A stretch of 64,000 nt of DNA from contig JASEVX010000008.1 in assembly GCA_031761405.1 (NCBI GenBank), positions 72,952,723 through 73,016,722 of the forward strand, in the 5' to 3' direction. A model generated the notes under the pieces. That model was not told the DNA's origin. It did no database searches and worked only from the letters and a program-made list of their open reading frames with translations. Both the position numbers and the translations under genes were made by a program. Numbering within the stretch: the first letter of the stretch is position 1; each line of letters opens with the position of its first letter. This DNA comes from Serripes groenlandicus. Lineage: Eukaryota; Mollusca; Bivalvia; Cardiida; Cardiidae. Positions 34,007-44,828 of the stretch are shown here, piece after piece.

Positions 34007-34121
34007 AGCTTTGTCCTAAACTTGACTGCTAGAGCTGTTAAAACAATGACACACACCACCAAAAGGATCAAACAAACTATTAAAACTGTGTCATCCTTGT
34101 CAGCTGTGGGTCCATCTGTAC
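34007..34121 (-). CDS. Transmembrane exon of the EGF-repeat receptor
   Basis: This 115-nt exon has no in-frame Met, so a simple ORF scan would miss it. The acceptor is TATCTTCAG and the donor is AAGCT|GTAAGT, a near-perfect consensus. Entry is phase 1 (as the EGF exons require) and exit is phase 2. It encodes GTDGPTADKDD, then a run of about 22 strongly hydrophobic residues (TVLIVCLILLVV through TALAV), then KFRTK. An acidic outer flank, one helix-length hydrophobic span and a basic inner flank are the textbook layout of a single-pass type I membrane protein. It follows the EGF exons in the same strand and compatible phase. A TTAA MITE remnant lies just inside the downstream intron. Confidence 0.8.
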
Positions 34122-34468
34122 CTGAAGATATATAACAGAGTCTTTGGTTTGAAAATCATTAATCAACTCTTTCACACATTTTAAAAAATTGCTGCAAAAA
34201 AATAAAACAAGAGGGCCATGATGGCTCTGGATCGCTCACCTGATTTTTTTTTCTTCACTTTAGCTTTATAAGCCCCACCCCCTGGCAGCCATAGTTTCTG
34301 ACCAATCAACTTGGCTTGAAGGAATCTGATAGAGATTCAACTTAGGAACATTTCTACAATTTTTTTTGAAAATCGGCCCGACACTTTCGGAGAAGAAGAT
34401 TTTTTAAGTTTTCACTAAAGCCATATAAGGCAAAACAGCCCCGCCTCCCATGTTTTTCGACCAATCTA

Positions 34469-35937
34469 GGGTTTAAACGAGCTTGTCACACACAAAACAG
34501 ACTATCTGGGGTTTAAACAAGCTTGTCACACACTAAACAAACTTTCTGGGGTTTAAATGAGCTTGTCACACACTAAACGAACTTTCTGGGGTTTAAATGA
34601 GCTTGTCACACACAAAACAGACTTTCTGGGGTTTAAACGAGCTTGTCACTCACAAAACAGACTTTCTGGGGTTTAAACAACTTGTCACACACAAAAAAGA
34701 CTTTCTGGGGTTTAAATGAGCTTGTCACACACAAAAGAGACTTTCTGGGGTTTAAATGAGCTTGTCACACACAAAAGAGACTTTCTGGGGTTTAAATGAG
34801 CTTGTCACACACAACACAGACTATCTGGGGTTGAAACGAGCTTGTCACACACAAAAGAGACTTTCTTGGGTTTAAATGAGCTTGTCACATACAAAACACT
34901 TTCTGGGGTTTAAATGATATTGTCACACACAAAACAGACTATCTAGGGTTTAAACGAGCTCGTCACACACAAAACAGACTTTCTGGGGTTTAAATGAGCT
35001 TGTCACACACAAAACAGACTATCTAGGATTTAAACGAGCTTGTCATACACTAAACAAACTTTCTGGGTTTTAAATGAGCTTGTCACACACAAAACAAGAC
35101 TTTTTGGGGTTTAAAAGAGCTTGTCACTCACAAAATAGACTTTCTGTGGTTTATACAAGCTTGTCACTCACAAAACAGACTTTCTGGGGTTTAAATGAGC
35201 TTGTCACACACAAAACAGACTATCTAGGGTTAAAACGAGCTTGTCACACACTAAACAAATTTTCTGGGGTTTAAATGAGCTTGTCACACACAAAACAGAC
35301 TTTCTGGGGTTTAAAAGAGCTTGTCACTCACAAAATAGACTTTCTGGGGTTTAAACCAGCTTGTCACACACAAAACAGACTTTCTGGGGTTTAAACAACT
35401 TGTCACACACAAAACAGACTTTCTGGGGTTTAAACAACTTGTCACACACAAAACAGACTTTCTGGGGTTTAAATGATATTGTCACACACAAAAAAGACTT
35501 TCTGGGGTTTAAAAGAGCTTGTCACACACAAAACAGACTTTCTGGGGTTTAAAACAGTCTTTCTGGGGTTTAAATGAGCTTGTCACACACAACACAGACT
35601 ATCTGGGGTTTAAACGAGCTTGTCACACACAAAACAGACTATCTGGGGTTTAAACAAGCTTGTCACACACTACACAAACTTTCTGGAGTTTAAATGAGCT
35701 TGTCACACACACTACACAAACTTTCTGGGGTTTAAATGAGCTTGTCACACACAAATCGGACTTTCTGGGGTTTAAAAGAGCTTGTCACTCACAAAACAGA
35801 CTTTCTGGGGTTTAAACAACCTTGTCCCTCACAAAACAGACTTTCTGGGGTTTAAACGAGCTTGTCACACACAAAAAATACTTTCTGAGTTTAAATCAGC
35901 TCAACTTTCTTGGGTTTAAACGAGCTTGTCACATAAA
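34469..35937. repeat. 40-bp minisatellite
   Basis: About 36 copies of CTGGGGTTTAAACGAGCTTG plus TCACACACAAAACAGACTTT. Spacing measured as 40 bp. A leftover unit at 36328-36377 shows the array once continued past the nested insertions. Confidence 0.9.
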
Positions 35938-36200
35938 AACAAGAGGGCCATGATGGCCCTGGAATGCTCACCTGATTTTTGTTTGTTCAATTTAACTATA
36001 TAAGCCCCACCCCCTGGTGGCAATAGTTTTTGACCAATCAACTTGGCTTGAAGGAATCTGATAGAGGGTCACCCTAGAAACATTTCTACAAAATTATTTG
36101 AAAATCAGCCTGACACTTTCGGAGGAGAAGATATTTTAAGTTTTCACTATACAAAATGCGCTCACAATAACTCACCTTGAGCAAAGCTCAGGTGAGCTAA
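35938..36200 (+). mobile_element. Short core-A element nested in the 40-bp array
   Basis: Complete ends (AACAAGAGGGCCATGATGGC; AACTCACCTTGAGCAAAGCT...GAGCTAAAAAT) around about one core-A unit. It is the smallest complete member in the window. Confidence 0.7.
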
Positions 36201-37126
36201 AAATAATTATTTTGCCAAATGTTTCCAACTGTTCAAAGATCATACTTTTATTTATTAAGAAATTTAATATTTTCACAAACATGCTTTCAAGGTTGCTGAT
36301 TTATGTGGGAAAAGTGGGTTAAAATGAAACTTGTCACACACAAAACAGACTTTCTAAGGTTTAAATGAGCTTGTCATACGTCATGAAAATCAGCCTGACA
36401 CTTTCGGAGGAGAAGATTTTTTAAGTCTTCACTATAGCCATATAAGGCAAAATAGCCCCGCCCCCCCTGGCGGTCATGTTTTTTGACCAATCAACATGGC
36501 TTAAAGGAAGCTGATAGAGGGTCATCCAAGGAACATTTCTACAAAATTATTTGAAAATCAGCCCGACACTTTCGGAGGAGAAGATTTTTTAAGTTTTCAC
36601 TATAGTCATATAAGGCAAAATAGCCCCGCCCCCCTGGCGGCCATGTTTTTTGACCAATCAACATGGCTTGAAGGAATGTGATAGAGGGTCATCCAAGGAA
36701 CATTTCTAGAAAATTATTTGAAAATCGGCCTTACACTTTTGGAGGAGAAGATTTTTTAAGTTTTCACTATAGCCATATAAGGCAAAATAGCCCTGCCCCC
36801 CTGGCGGCAATGTTTTTTGACCAATCAATATGGCTTGAAGGAATCTGATAGAGGGTCATCCAAGAAACATTTCTACAAAATTATTTGAAAATATGTCAAC
36901 CAGTTTGGGAGAAGAAGAATTCTGATTTTTTTTTCATTTCGTTGCCATGGAAACCAGAATTCTGCATGGATCCCAACAATTTGAAGGAAATCTGGTGAGG
37001 TCATTGAGAGGATGCTTTCTGTGAAGTTTCATCTCAATTGACCCACTGGTTACTGAGTAGAAGAAGTTGCCGGACGCCGGAGAAAAGGCGATTACAATAA
37101 CTCACCTTGAGCAAAGCTCAGGTGAG

Positions 37127-38757
37127 CTAACAAGAGGGCCAACATAGCCCATAATCGATCACCTAAGTCAAATACATGTATCTTACTTCAAATATCTGGG
37201 AAATTTTTATTTTCCCCTTTTCTGATGCCACCTTGCTGCCCTGTTTTACAAACAACCAATATGGCTTGAACAGTTGTTGTAGAGGGTCATTCATTAACAT
37301 TTCTATCAAATTATCTTGGAATCGGACAAGCTGATTTCGGAGGAGAAGAATGCTAAAGTTTGGGTATTTTTCTCTCTTTGTGATGCCGCATCAACCAAAT
37401 TTCTACACCGAATGTACGTCTTTGAACAATTTTGAAAGAGGAACAACAAAGGAACATTCCTATGTAGTTTTGATGAAATTGGTTTATAGAATTAGGAGAT
37501 GTCATTTGAAGCAAAAACAAGAGGCCCATGAGGGCCTATGCTCTACTGGTATGGTTCTTTGGTCATTTTCAATCCAGAGCATGTATGTATGGTCGCAGCA
37601 ACCAAAGTTCTCAATGGAATTTAAATCTTTGAACAATTTTGAAAGAGGACCACCAAAGAACATTCCTGTGATGTTTGTGGAAATTGGTCTATTGGAATGG
37701 TAGGAGTTGGTTGTCATTTGTAGCTAAAAGTTCAATTTACCCTTTTTGTGATGACGCCTGGTTGATATGATTGTGTAACCAATCAAAACGGCTTAAACAA
37801 ATTAAATAGAGGATCATTACAGTAGGATTCGTATTATATTTTCTTAAAATCAGGCAAACACTTTCATAAAAAATGGAATTTTCAAATTTTGTCATTTTGC
37901 CCTTTTTCTGATGCCGCCTGACTGCCATGTTTTTCGACCAATCAGTATGGCTTGAACAATTTTTATAGAGGGTCACCCAAGGAACATTTTTACCAAATTA
38001 TATTTGAATCTGACAGGCAGATACGGAGGAGAAGATTTTTAAAGTTTGGACATTTTGTCCCCTTTCTGATGCCGCAGCAACCAAAGTTCTCAATGGAATT
38101 TTAATCTTTGAACAATTTTGAAAGAGGACCACCAAAGGAACATTCCTGTGATGTTTTGTGGAAATTGGTCTATTGGAATGGTAGGAGTTGGTTGTCATTT
38201 GTAGCTAAAAGTTCAATTTACCCCTTTTGTGATGACGCCTGGTTGCTATGATTGTGTAACCAATCAAAACGGCTTTAACAAATTAAATAGAGGATCATTA
38301 CAGTAAGACGCGTATTATATTTTCTTAAAATCAGACAAGCACTTTCATAAAAATGGAATTTTCAAATTTTGTCATTTTGCCTCTTTTTTTGATGCCGCCT
38401 GACTGCCATGTTTTTCGACCAATCCGTATGGCTTGAACAATCGTTACAGAAGGTCACCCAAGGAACATTTCTGTTAAATTATATTTGAATCTGACAGGCA
38501 GATTCTGAGGAGAAGATTTTTAAAGTTTGGCCATTTTGTCCCCTTTCTGATGCCGCAGCAACCAAAATTCTCAATGGAATTTAAATCTTTGAACAATTTT
38601 GAAAGAGGACCACCAAAGGAACATTCCTGTGATGTTGGGTGGAAATTGTTCTTGCGGTTCAGGAGGAGATGATGTTTAAAGCTAAAAGTTAACGCCGGAC
38701 GCCGGACAAAAAGTGATCAGAATAGCTCAACTTGAGCCTTCGGCTCAGGGGATCTAA
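37127..38757 (+). mobile_element. Tandem-core element, core D (copy 3)
   Basis: Starts AACAAGAGGGCCAACATAGC...GATCACCTAAG and ends TCAGAATAGCTCAACTTGAG...GGGGATCTAAAAAG. The ~160-bp units are in triplets. A fragment of another element start (ACAAGAGGCCCATGAGGGCC, then TATGCTCTACTGG) interrupts it at ~37516-37592. Confidence 0.75.
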
Positions 38758-38938
38758 AAAGACCACCGCCTTTGTTACAATATATATCAGCATCATGAAA
38801 GTAACAATTTATTTACCACTGGACGTTTATTGATTGACTTTGAACAAGCTTTGCAAACCATTTAGACCAAAAAACGTTCACTCATCAGAACAGTAAAATA
38901 TATTGATATATACAGAACTTGTTTGCTTTTCAATCACT
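38758..38938. other. Unassigned short interval
   Basis: No recognised feature. Confidence 0.4.
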
Positions 38939-39297
38939 AGTTCTAAGACAATCTATAAATATGTAACAACTCATCAAAACCAAGGATGATGGTACAAATC
39001 CCGTGAATTCTATAAATATGTATCAACTTATCAAAACCCAGGATGATGGTACAAATCGCGTGAATTCTATAAATATGTAACAACTTATCAAAACCCCGGA
39101 TGATGGTACAAATCGCGTGAATTCTATAAATATGTAACAACTTATCAAAACCCAGGATGATGGTACAAATCACATGAATTCGATAAATATGTAACAACTT
39201 ATCAAAACCCCGGATGATGGTACAAATCGCGTGAATTCTATAAATATGTAACAACAATTATCAAAACCCAATAGGATTATGGTACAAATCACGTTTA
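38939..39297. repeat. ~57-bp tandem repeat, about six copies
   Basis: Unit TCTATAAATATGTAACAACT plus TATCAAAACCCAGGATGATG and GTACAAATCGCGTGAAT. GAATTC recurs at ~57-bp spacing. The 19-residue minus-strand periodicity is a consequence of the length, not evidence of a protein. Confidence 0.85.
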
Positions 39298-39912
39298 TTC
39301 AGAAGGATGAGAGTTGATCTGACATACTTGAGTTGTATAAATGAGTAGTGCTCTGCGTACACAAACCTTAGCTGTAAATAGTACACATTTGGTAATGTCT
39401 ATCTTTGCTTTCATGCTAAAGAATCCAAATGGATACTGGTAAACAGAAGATTCTTGAAACCTTGATGAACTCATTATCAACAAGTGTAAAAGGCAGATCA
39501 GACTGCACAGTTGCACTGGCTGATCATGATCTACATTAATCACAAATACTTTTAAGATTTGTTTAAGCCAAGAGCCCTTACGAAGGACAAGATGGCAGGA
39601 CAAATCTGCTTCTTTGTAAGGCAGAGCTTCTCTGCTTTGATATGGTGTTTGTACACTTGTTAACTCCCCCAATTCTGAGGTGACTATTTTTACCATTTAC
39701 CATGATAAATAAGAAGGTCTACATAAAGAGTTTACACTATGGTTAGGTTTACCTTGACAAAATGGTTAGGTTAATAGTAGTGTTTATCAGTATAAGGCTT
39801 GCAGGGACAAAACATGCATTCTGAAAAAGGGTGCTTGGGAATAAAAATGCTTCATTAACATTGTAAGAAAGTCAACAAGAATCAGCGTATGATCTGAAAA
39901 GTCTAGCAGTGC
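39298..39912. other. Unassigned interval
   Basis: Contains one 133-codon minus-strand open frame (39295-39696) without domain, splice or codon support. Phrases such as CTGGCTGATCATGATCTACA look like dispersed repeat. No exon called. Confidence 0.35.
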
Positions 39913-39926
39913 CTTAACCATTTCCC

Positions 39927-40155
39927 GGAATCCACCGTGGTCGAGTGGTTAGCGCCGAGGATTTGAAACCGGGGCATCCCGGGTTAGATCCGGGTTAGAT
40001 CCCCAGTCACAGCACGCCGATCATGGTGGAATGCCCTTGGGCAATGCACACTTACTAGCCTAGTACTGGTTTGTTTACCCAGGGATCATGAATAAGTGAA
40101 CTGTTGCCATGATATAACTGAATTATGTTGAAAGCGGCATAAAATCCCATTAAAA
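39927..40155 (+). mobile_element. tRNA-derived SINE inserted in a MITE, perfect 14-bp TSD
   Basis: The head has CCGTGGTCGAGTGGTTAGCG (box A) and a GGGTTAGATCC box B. The body has GCCATGATATAACTGAATTA and GTTGAAAGCGGCATAAAA. CTTAACCATTTCCC occurs on both sides (39913-39926 and 40156-40169), a perfect target-site duplication lying in the terminus of the adjacent TTAA MITE. Confidence 0.85.
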
Positions 40156-40156
40156 C

Positions 40157-40358
40157 TTAACCATTTCCCACATACAGGTTCTTTCTGACGCCTCTGCAGA
40201 AGACGACCTTTGAAAACATTGTGGCAAGCAATTTCTCCTTTTGCCAAAATGTTTCCAGATCTATTCTACATCTTTTATTTAAAGAGATGTTCCATATTTT
40301 TCTCCAGATGATTTCAAAGTCATCTGGTGCAGATTTGTTGTATGAGGGAAAGGGTTAA
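40157..40358. mobile_element. TTAA MITE (host of the SINE)
   Basis: TTAACCATTTCCCACATACA ... TTTGTTGTATGAGGGAAAGG, ending GTTAA. Interior TTTCTGACGCCTCTGCAG and AAAGTCATCTGGTGCAG. Confidence 0.75.
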
Positions 40359-40469
40359 TAAATCTGGAGGAAGAATACAAAAGTTTGTTAAATACTAAAG
40401 ATTAAATGACTTCAAGCAAAAGCAATTGGGACAATTATTTGATTTGTGTCAATATGTTATTAAGCAATT

Positions 40470-40800
40470 CCTTGATGATTTACCAATATAAAACAACACA
40501 TGTACCAGTGCTCATGGTATAACCTCACCCCTGAGGTACAAAGACACAAGATCCTTTGTGTAAAATATCCAGCAGGGTCAGGCTCATCCTCGGTAAAATA
40601 TATGATACCCTGGGCAATTTGGCTAGTGAAACTTCGTAAAGCATGCACCACGATTTCCTCCGTAACTACACTGTAATCTTCATATCGCATAAGGTTTGTA
40701 TCATGCGGCCAATCAAGTGGCTGCATTTCACCTCATTTTCCCAGGATATCATACATTTTATGAATAGCCTGGGTACCGAGGATGGGTCAGGGCTCAAAAA
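40470..40800. mobile_element. Dispersed element with inverted internal blocks
   Basis: CATCCTCGGTAAAATATATG and CCCTGGGCAA at ~40588-40617 are mirrored by CCCAGGATATCATACATTTT ... GGGTACCGAGGATGGGTCAG at ~40739-40790. Coding potential is weak despite an 88-codon minus-strand frame. Confidence 0.4.
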
Positions 40801-40814
40801 TATCAACACCTTTT

Positions 40815-41012
40815 TTAAACCCTTTCCCACATACAGACCCTTTCGGATTTCTCTGCAGCAGATGATTATTTAAAACATTGTAGCTAAAGGAGAAACTGCT
40901 CCTTTTGCCACACTGTTATCAATCTAACACAATAGTTATACCATTTTTTACAAAGATTTTCCAAATGCTTGCCTGTCGTCTGCTTCAATTGTTCGTATGT
41001 GGGAATTAGTTA
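40815..41012. mobile_element. TTAA MITE
   Basis: TTAAACCCTTTCCCACATAC ... GTTCGTATGTGGGAATTAGT. The right end directly adjoins the hAT-like element. Confidence 0.65.
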
Positions 41013-41016
41013 CGGG

Positions 41017-42606
41017 CAGGGCTCCAGATAATTTTTTGGCAAGAGGAGTAATTACTCATGAAAATTTTGAGTGATGAGTAACGCCCAAACAACCATGAGT
41101 ATTTTAATAAAGAATAAACTGTTAGTGACAAATGTAACATGTAAAACAACAGTTCAGTTCCTGATATAGAATGCTGGTTATTCTTATATTGTCATGTTCT
41201 GTTCAGTAAATGTTTACAATTTGACATAGCTTAGTCAAAACATTTTGTTTTTGTTTTCTTGACTCTTGGTTTATAGTCCGACATTAATCGCCTCTTTCTT
41301 CTTGAATTTGCCAACCATTGTTTGTCACACTTAACACTCCAGTCAGAGGCAAACTCTTCAAGCCATCAATAAAAAATTGTTTGTTTGCCCTTTACCGACC
41401 CTAGATCTTAGAGGTCGGAAAAATAATTTATTTTCTGGGAGGGGAGGATTAATAAACTAATATGAATGTTGAATGACATATAAATCATACAAGCTGCCCT
41501 GTTTCAGTGACTTTGTTGTTTTGCATATGCTCTTCAATTTGAAGAGTTCTATGCTATCAATGTTTTTTGTGGTCTCAAGTGTAAACATATAAATACAGAA
41601 AATATTTTTTGGATATGTCACAGCCCTTTTTATCATGTGCGTTAAGTGCAAAAATACAACTTGGGAAAACCGAAAATATACACGTGACCATTCCAGCCAA
41701 TCGTATTTGCGAAATGTAAATCAAAACTAATTTTATTCGAAAGCCAAAATATATGCGGTAAACGTCATCAATATTGGGGCCGTTGAATATGCATAAGACA
41801 TGTATCGATTGTAAACTTCGGCTAATATTGCAAAACTGAAAGTATATTTCTTCCTAGCCACTCGGTAAATCTCGGAAATGAACTGCAATTACCGCGATTT
41901 GTCAAAGAAATAACCCTGTAAAAGATCGACGATTAGAAATGCATATTACTCGGCCGAAAAATTTCACTCCCCCAAAAATATGCTGGTGCCTCAAATCTTA
42001 CCTCGGAATTCGCGAGTTTGCTTAAATTCGAACCCTGTAAATATGTATCACATGGTGCATATATGAGAAATTCTTTCCTGTGTAATAGATTTGTTTACTA
42101 CAGAAAGCGCGCGAAAAAAATCACGTGATTGAATGCCTGCGAAAATATCACGTGGTGTTATTTCTTCGAGTACAAAGCTATATTAAGATGAAGCTCTCCT
42201 TTTAACTGTTTTGCGAGATTACAAATTAGCAAAGCAACAACACACTGATCACGTGATCAACTTACTAGGTTACAGTATTTTAGTGAGTTATTTATAGAAA
42301 GGTATATTTTGAAATTACATGGCTTCAATGACCGATCGATTTGGTTTCCGATTTATGTAAATAAGCTTAGTAGAAAACGGGAACCATTACTTTCAGTTCT
42401 TAAAATAGACTAGGTTTTTCCGAGAAACTTTGAAAGAAAATATTATTGTTTTATGATTTAAAAATGAAGATACGCATGATATCGTGAACGGATGAGTAAA
42501 TTGCAAAATGTATGCGTATGTGTAACTCATGGAATTTGAAACACGTGCGTATTTGGAGATTTTCCATTCGTAATTTACGCAGATACGCACGTTATCTGGA
42601 GCTCTG
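41017..42606. mobile_element. hAT-like non-autonomous element, ~1.6 kb
   Basis: CAGGGCTCCAGATAA at the left is matched by TTATCTGGAGCTCTG at the right (CAGRG-type termini). Flanks share TACGGG(C): TTACGGGC and GTACGGGC, 7 of 8 matching if the element is taken as starting one base in. No transposase frame exists inside. The interior is AT-rich with several CACGTG-containing sites. hAT assignment is by TIR style and 8-bp-type duplication only. Confidence 0.55.
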
Positions 42607-42649
42607 TACGGGCAGACACTAACAAGTCATTTTTCCCTTTCGTTAAAAA

Positions 42650-43285
42650 CTGCATATGCGGACATTAACTCCTTTTTTTTTTTTTGCATGGCGGATATTA
42701 TCCCCTTCATAGGCAAACATTAGCCCCTTCATGAGTTGTCACATGACGGACATAAGCCCCTTTCATTGGTCGTAATATTAAATCATGTTCAACAGTTTGC
42801 CTTTAACTACTCAATAATAATCAATAAAGATAATTTCTTAATTGGAATTAAATGCAACAATTGTCGGATTGTCCTTACAAATATTAAATCCGCAATTTGT
42901 GTGTTTAAGAAGTAATTTAAGAATGTGTTAATAATGCTCAGAACTAGCAATATCTCCTTCAGTCACAACATTTTCTACTTTTTTCACTAATTAGAATATG
43001 GACTTTCCATACTGTTGCCTTGATGTAGTCAATGTCGTCTTGTTGTATGTGAGAAAGGGAAAGGGCAGATTAAATAGATGTTCTTTATATATATCGAAAG
43101 GGCCAATGTCTGTTGAAGGGGATAATGTCCGCTTTTAGCAATCCTGTGAAGGGGATAATGTCCGCTTTCATCAATTAGGTGAAGGGGATAATGTCCGCTT
43201 AAGAAGGGGATAATTTCCGCATGTGAAGGGGCTTATGTCCGCCTATGCACTTTTTTACGAAGGAGATAATATGTCCGCCATTTAC
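42650..43285. mobile_element. Foldback element of GGGGATAATGTCCGC units
   Basis: The left arm has GCGGACATTAACTCC, GGCGGATATTATCCCCTTCA and GACGGACATAAGCCCC. The right arm has four to six inverse units (GAAGGGGATAATGTCCGCTT). A decayed TTAA MITE lies in the loop (~42905-43065). Confidence 0.65.
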
Positions 43286-43344
43286 TCACACCATAATACA
43301 TAATTGACGACGTTATTGGTATTGATACAATCAATACAGCCTAT

Positions 43345-43545
43345 TACAATTAGAATGTCAATACAGTGGGACCTCTGTATAAAGACGAACCATGGGAAGA
43401 GAACAATCTTGTCTCTGGTTACAGGTGGTCTTTATTTACAGGGTCATTTATGCAGAAAATGAGTAATCAAGAAACTAAGAGTAGGGTTGCTATAGACAGG
43501 TTATTGTTATCCATAGGTGGTCTTTAGAACATGTTTGACTGAATG
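43345..43545. mobile_element. Possible DNA-element fragment
   Basis: CAGTGGGACCTCTGTATAAA ... CAGGTGGTCTTTATTTACAG ... TAGGTGGTCTTTAG, an internally repeated sequence with a CAGTG-type start. No second terminus was confirmed. Confidence 0.3.
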
Positions 43546-43611
43546 ACAGTGTCTACTATTGATAGTTTAGAAATAACAATTGTAACTGGCAAAGACAAAG
43601 ATGGTTCAAAC

Positions 43612-43743
43612 CTGGGCTGTTCGACTGATGTGTTTCGCAGTTCAATCCAGAGTAGGCATTATAACAAGTGCATGTATATGTTGAGTTTACCCCATTGATG
43701 CATGTAGCACCATTTTTACATGGCAAGTTTAATGCACAGTAAT
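43612..43743 (-). CDS. EGF-like exon, membrane-proximal
   Basis: This 132-nt, phase 1-1 exon has acceptor GTTTTACAG and donor CCCAG|GTTTGA. It encodes DYCALNLPCKNGATC...CTCYNAYSGLNC, one EGF-like domain, plus a short tail ETHQSNSPG. CKNGATC fits the O-fucose consensus. It is the last EGF domain before the transmembrane exon at 34.0 kb, and its phase-1 exit matches that exon's phase-1 entry. No further extracellular exon could be recognised in the repeat-filled 34.2-43.5 kb interval, though a short one could be missed. Confidence 0.83.
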
Positions 43744-43939
43744 CTGTAAAACAAAGTTTATACAATGTCTGATATGGCCCGTATACCACATCCTTCCAAA
43801 AGAGGTATCTCAAAGAAAATTTGGTAAAAGGAAGAAAATGTTCTATTTATCTGCAACATTTTAAAGCGATTTTCTAAATGATATAGGTTTTGACCTTTTT
43901 GATCTTTTAGAAAAAAAGCACTTTTCAAATTAAGTGTGC

Positions 43940-44102
43940 CTAACCCTTTCCCAAATACAATAAAATATTGAGAATCTCTTTAAATGAAAGTATAATTATT
44001 GAGTAGAGTTGAAAACATTGTTATAAATATTTTGCCACAATGTTTTCAAAAGTCGTCTGCGGCAGATGTGTGATAAAGCATCTACATGTTGAAAGAGTTA
44101 AT
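43940..44102. mobile_element. TTAA MITE, shortened
   Basis: TAACCCTTTCCCAAATACAA ... GCATCTACATGTTGAAAGAG, ending TTAA. Interior AAAAGTCGTCTGCGGCAG. Confidence 0.6.
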
Positions 44103-44518
44103 ATTGTAAGTGAATGAACAATTTGTTGTGCCAGAATGTTATCTGTTTAATGTAAAATGATTGATTTATATATATTTAATAAGAGAGCCAAGAGTATCTC
44201 GGGTCAAATTCTACTTGTACCTTCTTTTGAAAGTGATAACATTTTCTAAGTAACATTTTTTAAGTAATTGTATTTAGTCTGCTCCATAACTCAAACTAAA
44301 ATCCATTATGTTAGCTTATCCCAAGATGAAATTTAATATAATTAATTGAATGGCACTCTGTGAAAACAAACCATTAAGTAATTACAGACAGTGTAGAGTC
44401 AGATCAGCGAGGACAGTTTGATCTAACTCTGCACTGTTCTCCAATAAGTCAAAGAAGGTTTCATGAAAGCAGTATACATTTGGATCATTAGCATGGATGC
44501 AGACAAATTATAATTATA
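44103..44518. other. Unassigned intronic sequence
   Basis: The right half resembles 31785-31965. No exon or complete element seen. Confidence 0.4.
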
Positions 44519-44561
44519 TTAATCCTTTCCCACATACAACAAATCTACATGTAACAGTCCT

Positions 44562-44638
44562 AAAAGATTCGACCAGCCCAGGCTCAAACCATGGACTTTT
44601 TGATCCGAAAGCGAACGCTCTACCAAGTCACTATAAAA
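44562..44638 (-). mobile_element. tRNA-like SINE head (minus strand)
   Basis: The minus strand reads AGTGACTTGGTAGAGCGTTC (box A-like) and CCATGGTTTGAGCCTGGG (box B-like) at tRNA-like spacing. No SINE body follows, so it is a fragment or tRNA relic. Confidence 0.45.
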
Positions 44639-44684
44639 GCTAGCATGCATATACCTTGGCTACATATACCCCCCCCCCCCCCCC

Positions 44685-44756
44685 CTCCCCGCCCTTAAAA
44701 AATTGTCTGCTGCAGATGAGCCTGACTGAATGCACCTGTGTGAGGGAAAGGGTTAA
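44685..44756. mobile_element. TTAA MITE right half beside a poly-C run
   Basis: TTGTCTGCTGCAGATGAGCC ... TGTGAGGGAAAGGGTTAA, preceded by a ~19-nt C run (44671-44690) where the opposite CCC-rich terminus would be. Confidence 0.5.
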
Positions 44757-44794
44757 GGTTGGTTTCACAGTTCTCTCAATTATACAATACAAAC

Positions 44795-44827
44795 CGGTAG
44801 CAGCAGTGCAGTTTGTCCCAGCGTACC
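44795..44827 (-). pseudogene. Truncated copy of the EGF/Thr-Ser exon
   Basis: The minus strand reads YAGTNCTAATG followed by G|GTTTGT, matching the end of the EGF domain and the donor region of the exon at 45223-45414. The adjoining intron sequence (TATACAATAC...ACCGG on the plus strand) also matches. The rest of the domain is missing, and TTAA MITE sequence begins immediately at 44829. This is a duplicated exon fragment destroyed by, or captured next to, a MITE. Confidence 0.6.
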
Positions 44828-44828
44828 A

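Larger units (their letters stand above)
34205..37128 (+). mobile_element. Core-A element containing a 40-bp satellite and nested insertions
   Basis: Starts AACAAGAGGGCCATGATGGC and has one core-A unit to ~34468. Then follow the 40-bp array, core-A units again from 36378, and the end ATAACTCACCTTGAGCAAAG...CAGGTGAGCTAA. A second core-A element (35938-36200) and a MITE half (36205-36322) interrupt the satellite. Confidence 0.6.

Noticed and set aside
35074..35552. Plus-strand frames SHTKQTFWGLN
   Set aside because: Translation of the 40-bp satellite; frame is kept only locally by indels.
38943..39257. Minus-strand frame with 19-residue repeat (LLHIYRIHAICTI)
   Set aside because: By-product of the 57-bp repeat at 38939-39297.
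39295..39696. 133-codon minus-strand frame
   Set aside because: No recognisable domain, no splice support, and composed of phrases that look like dispersed repeat; kept as unassigned.
40460..40726. 88-codon minus-strand frame
   Set aside because: Lies in a dispersed element with inverted blocks; no independent coding evidence.
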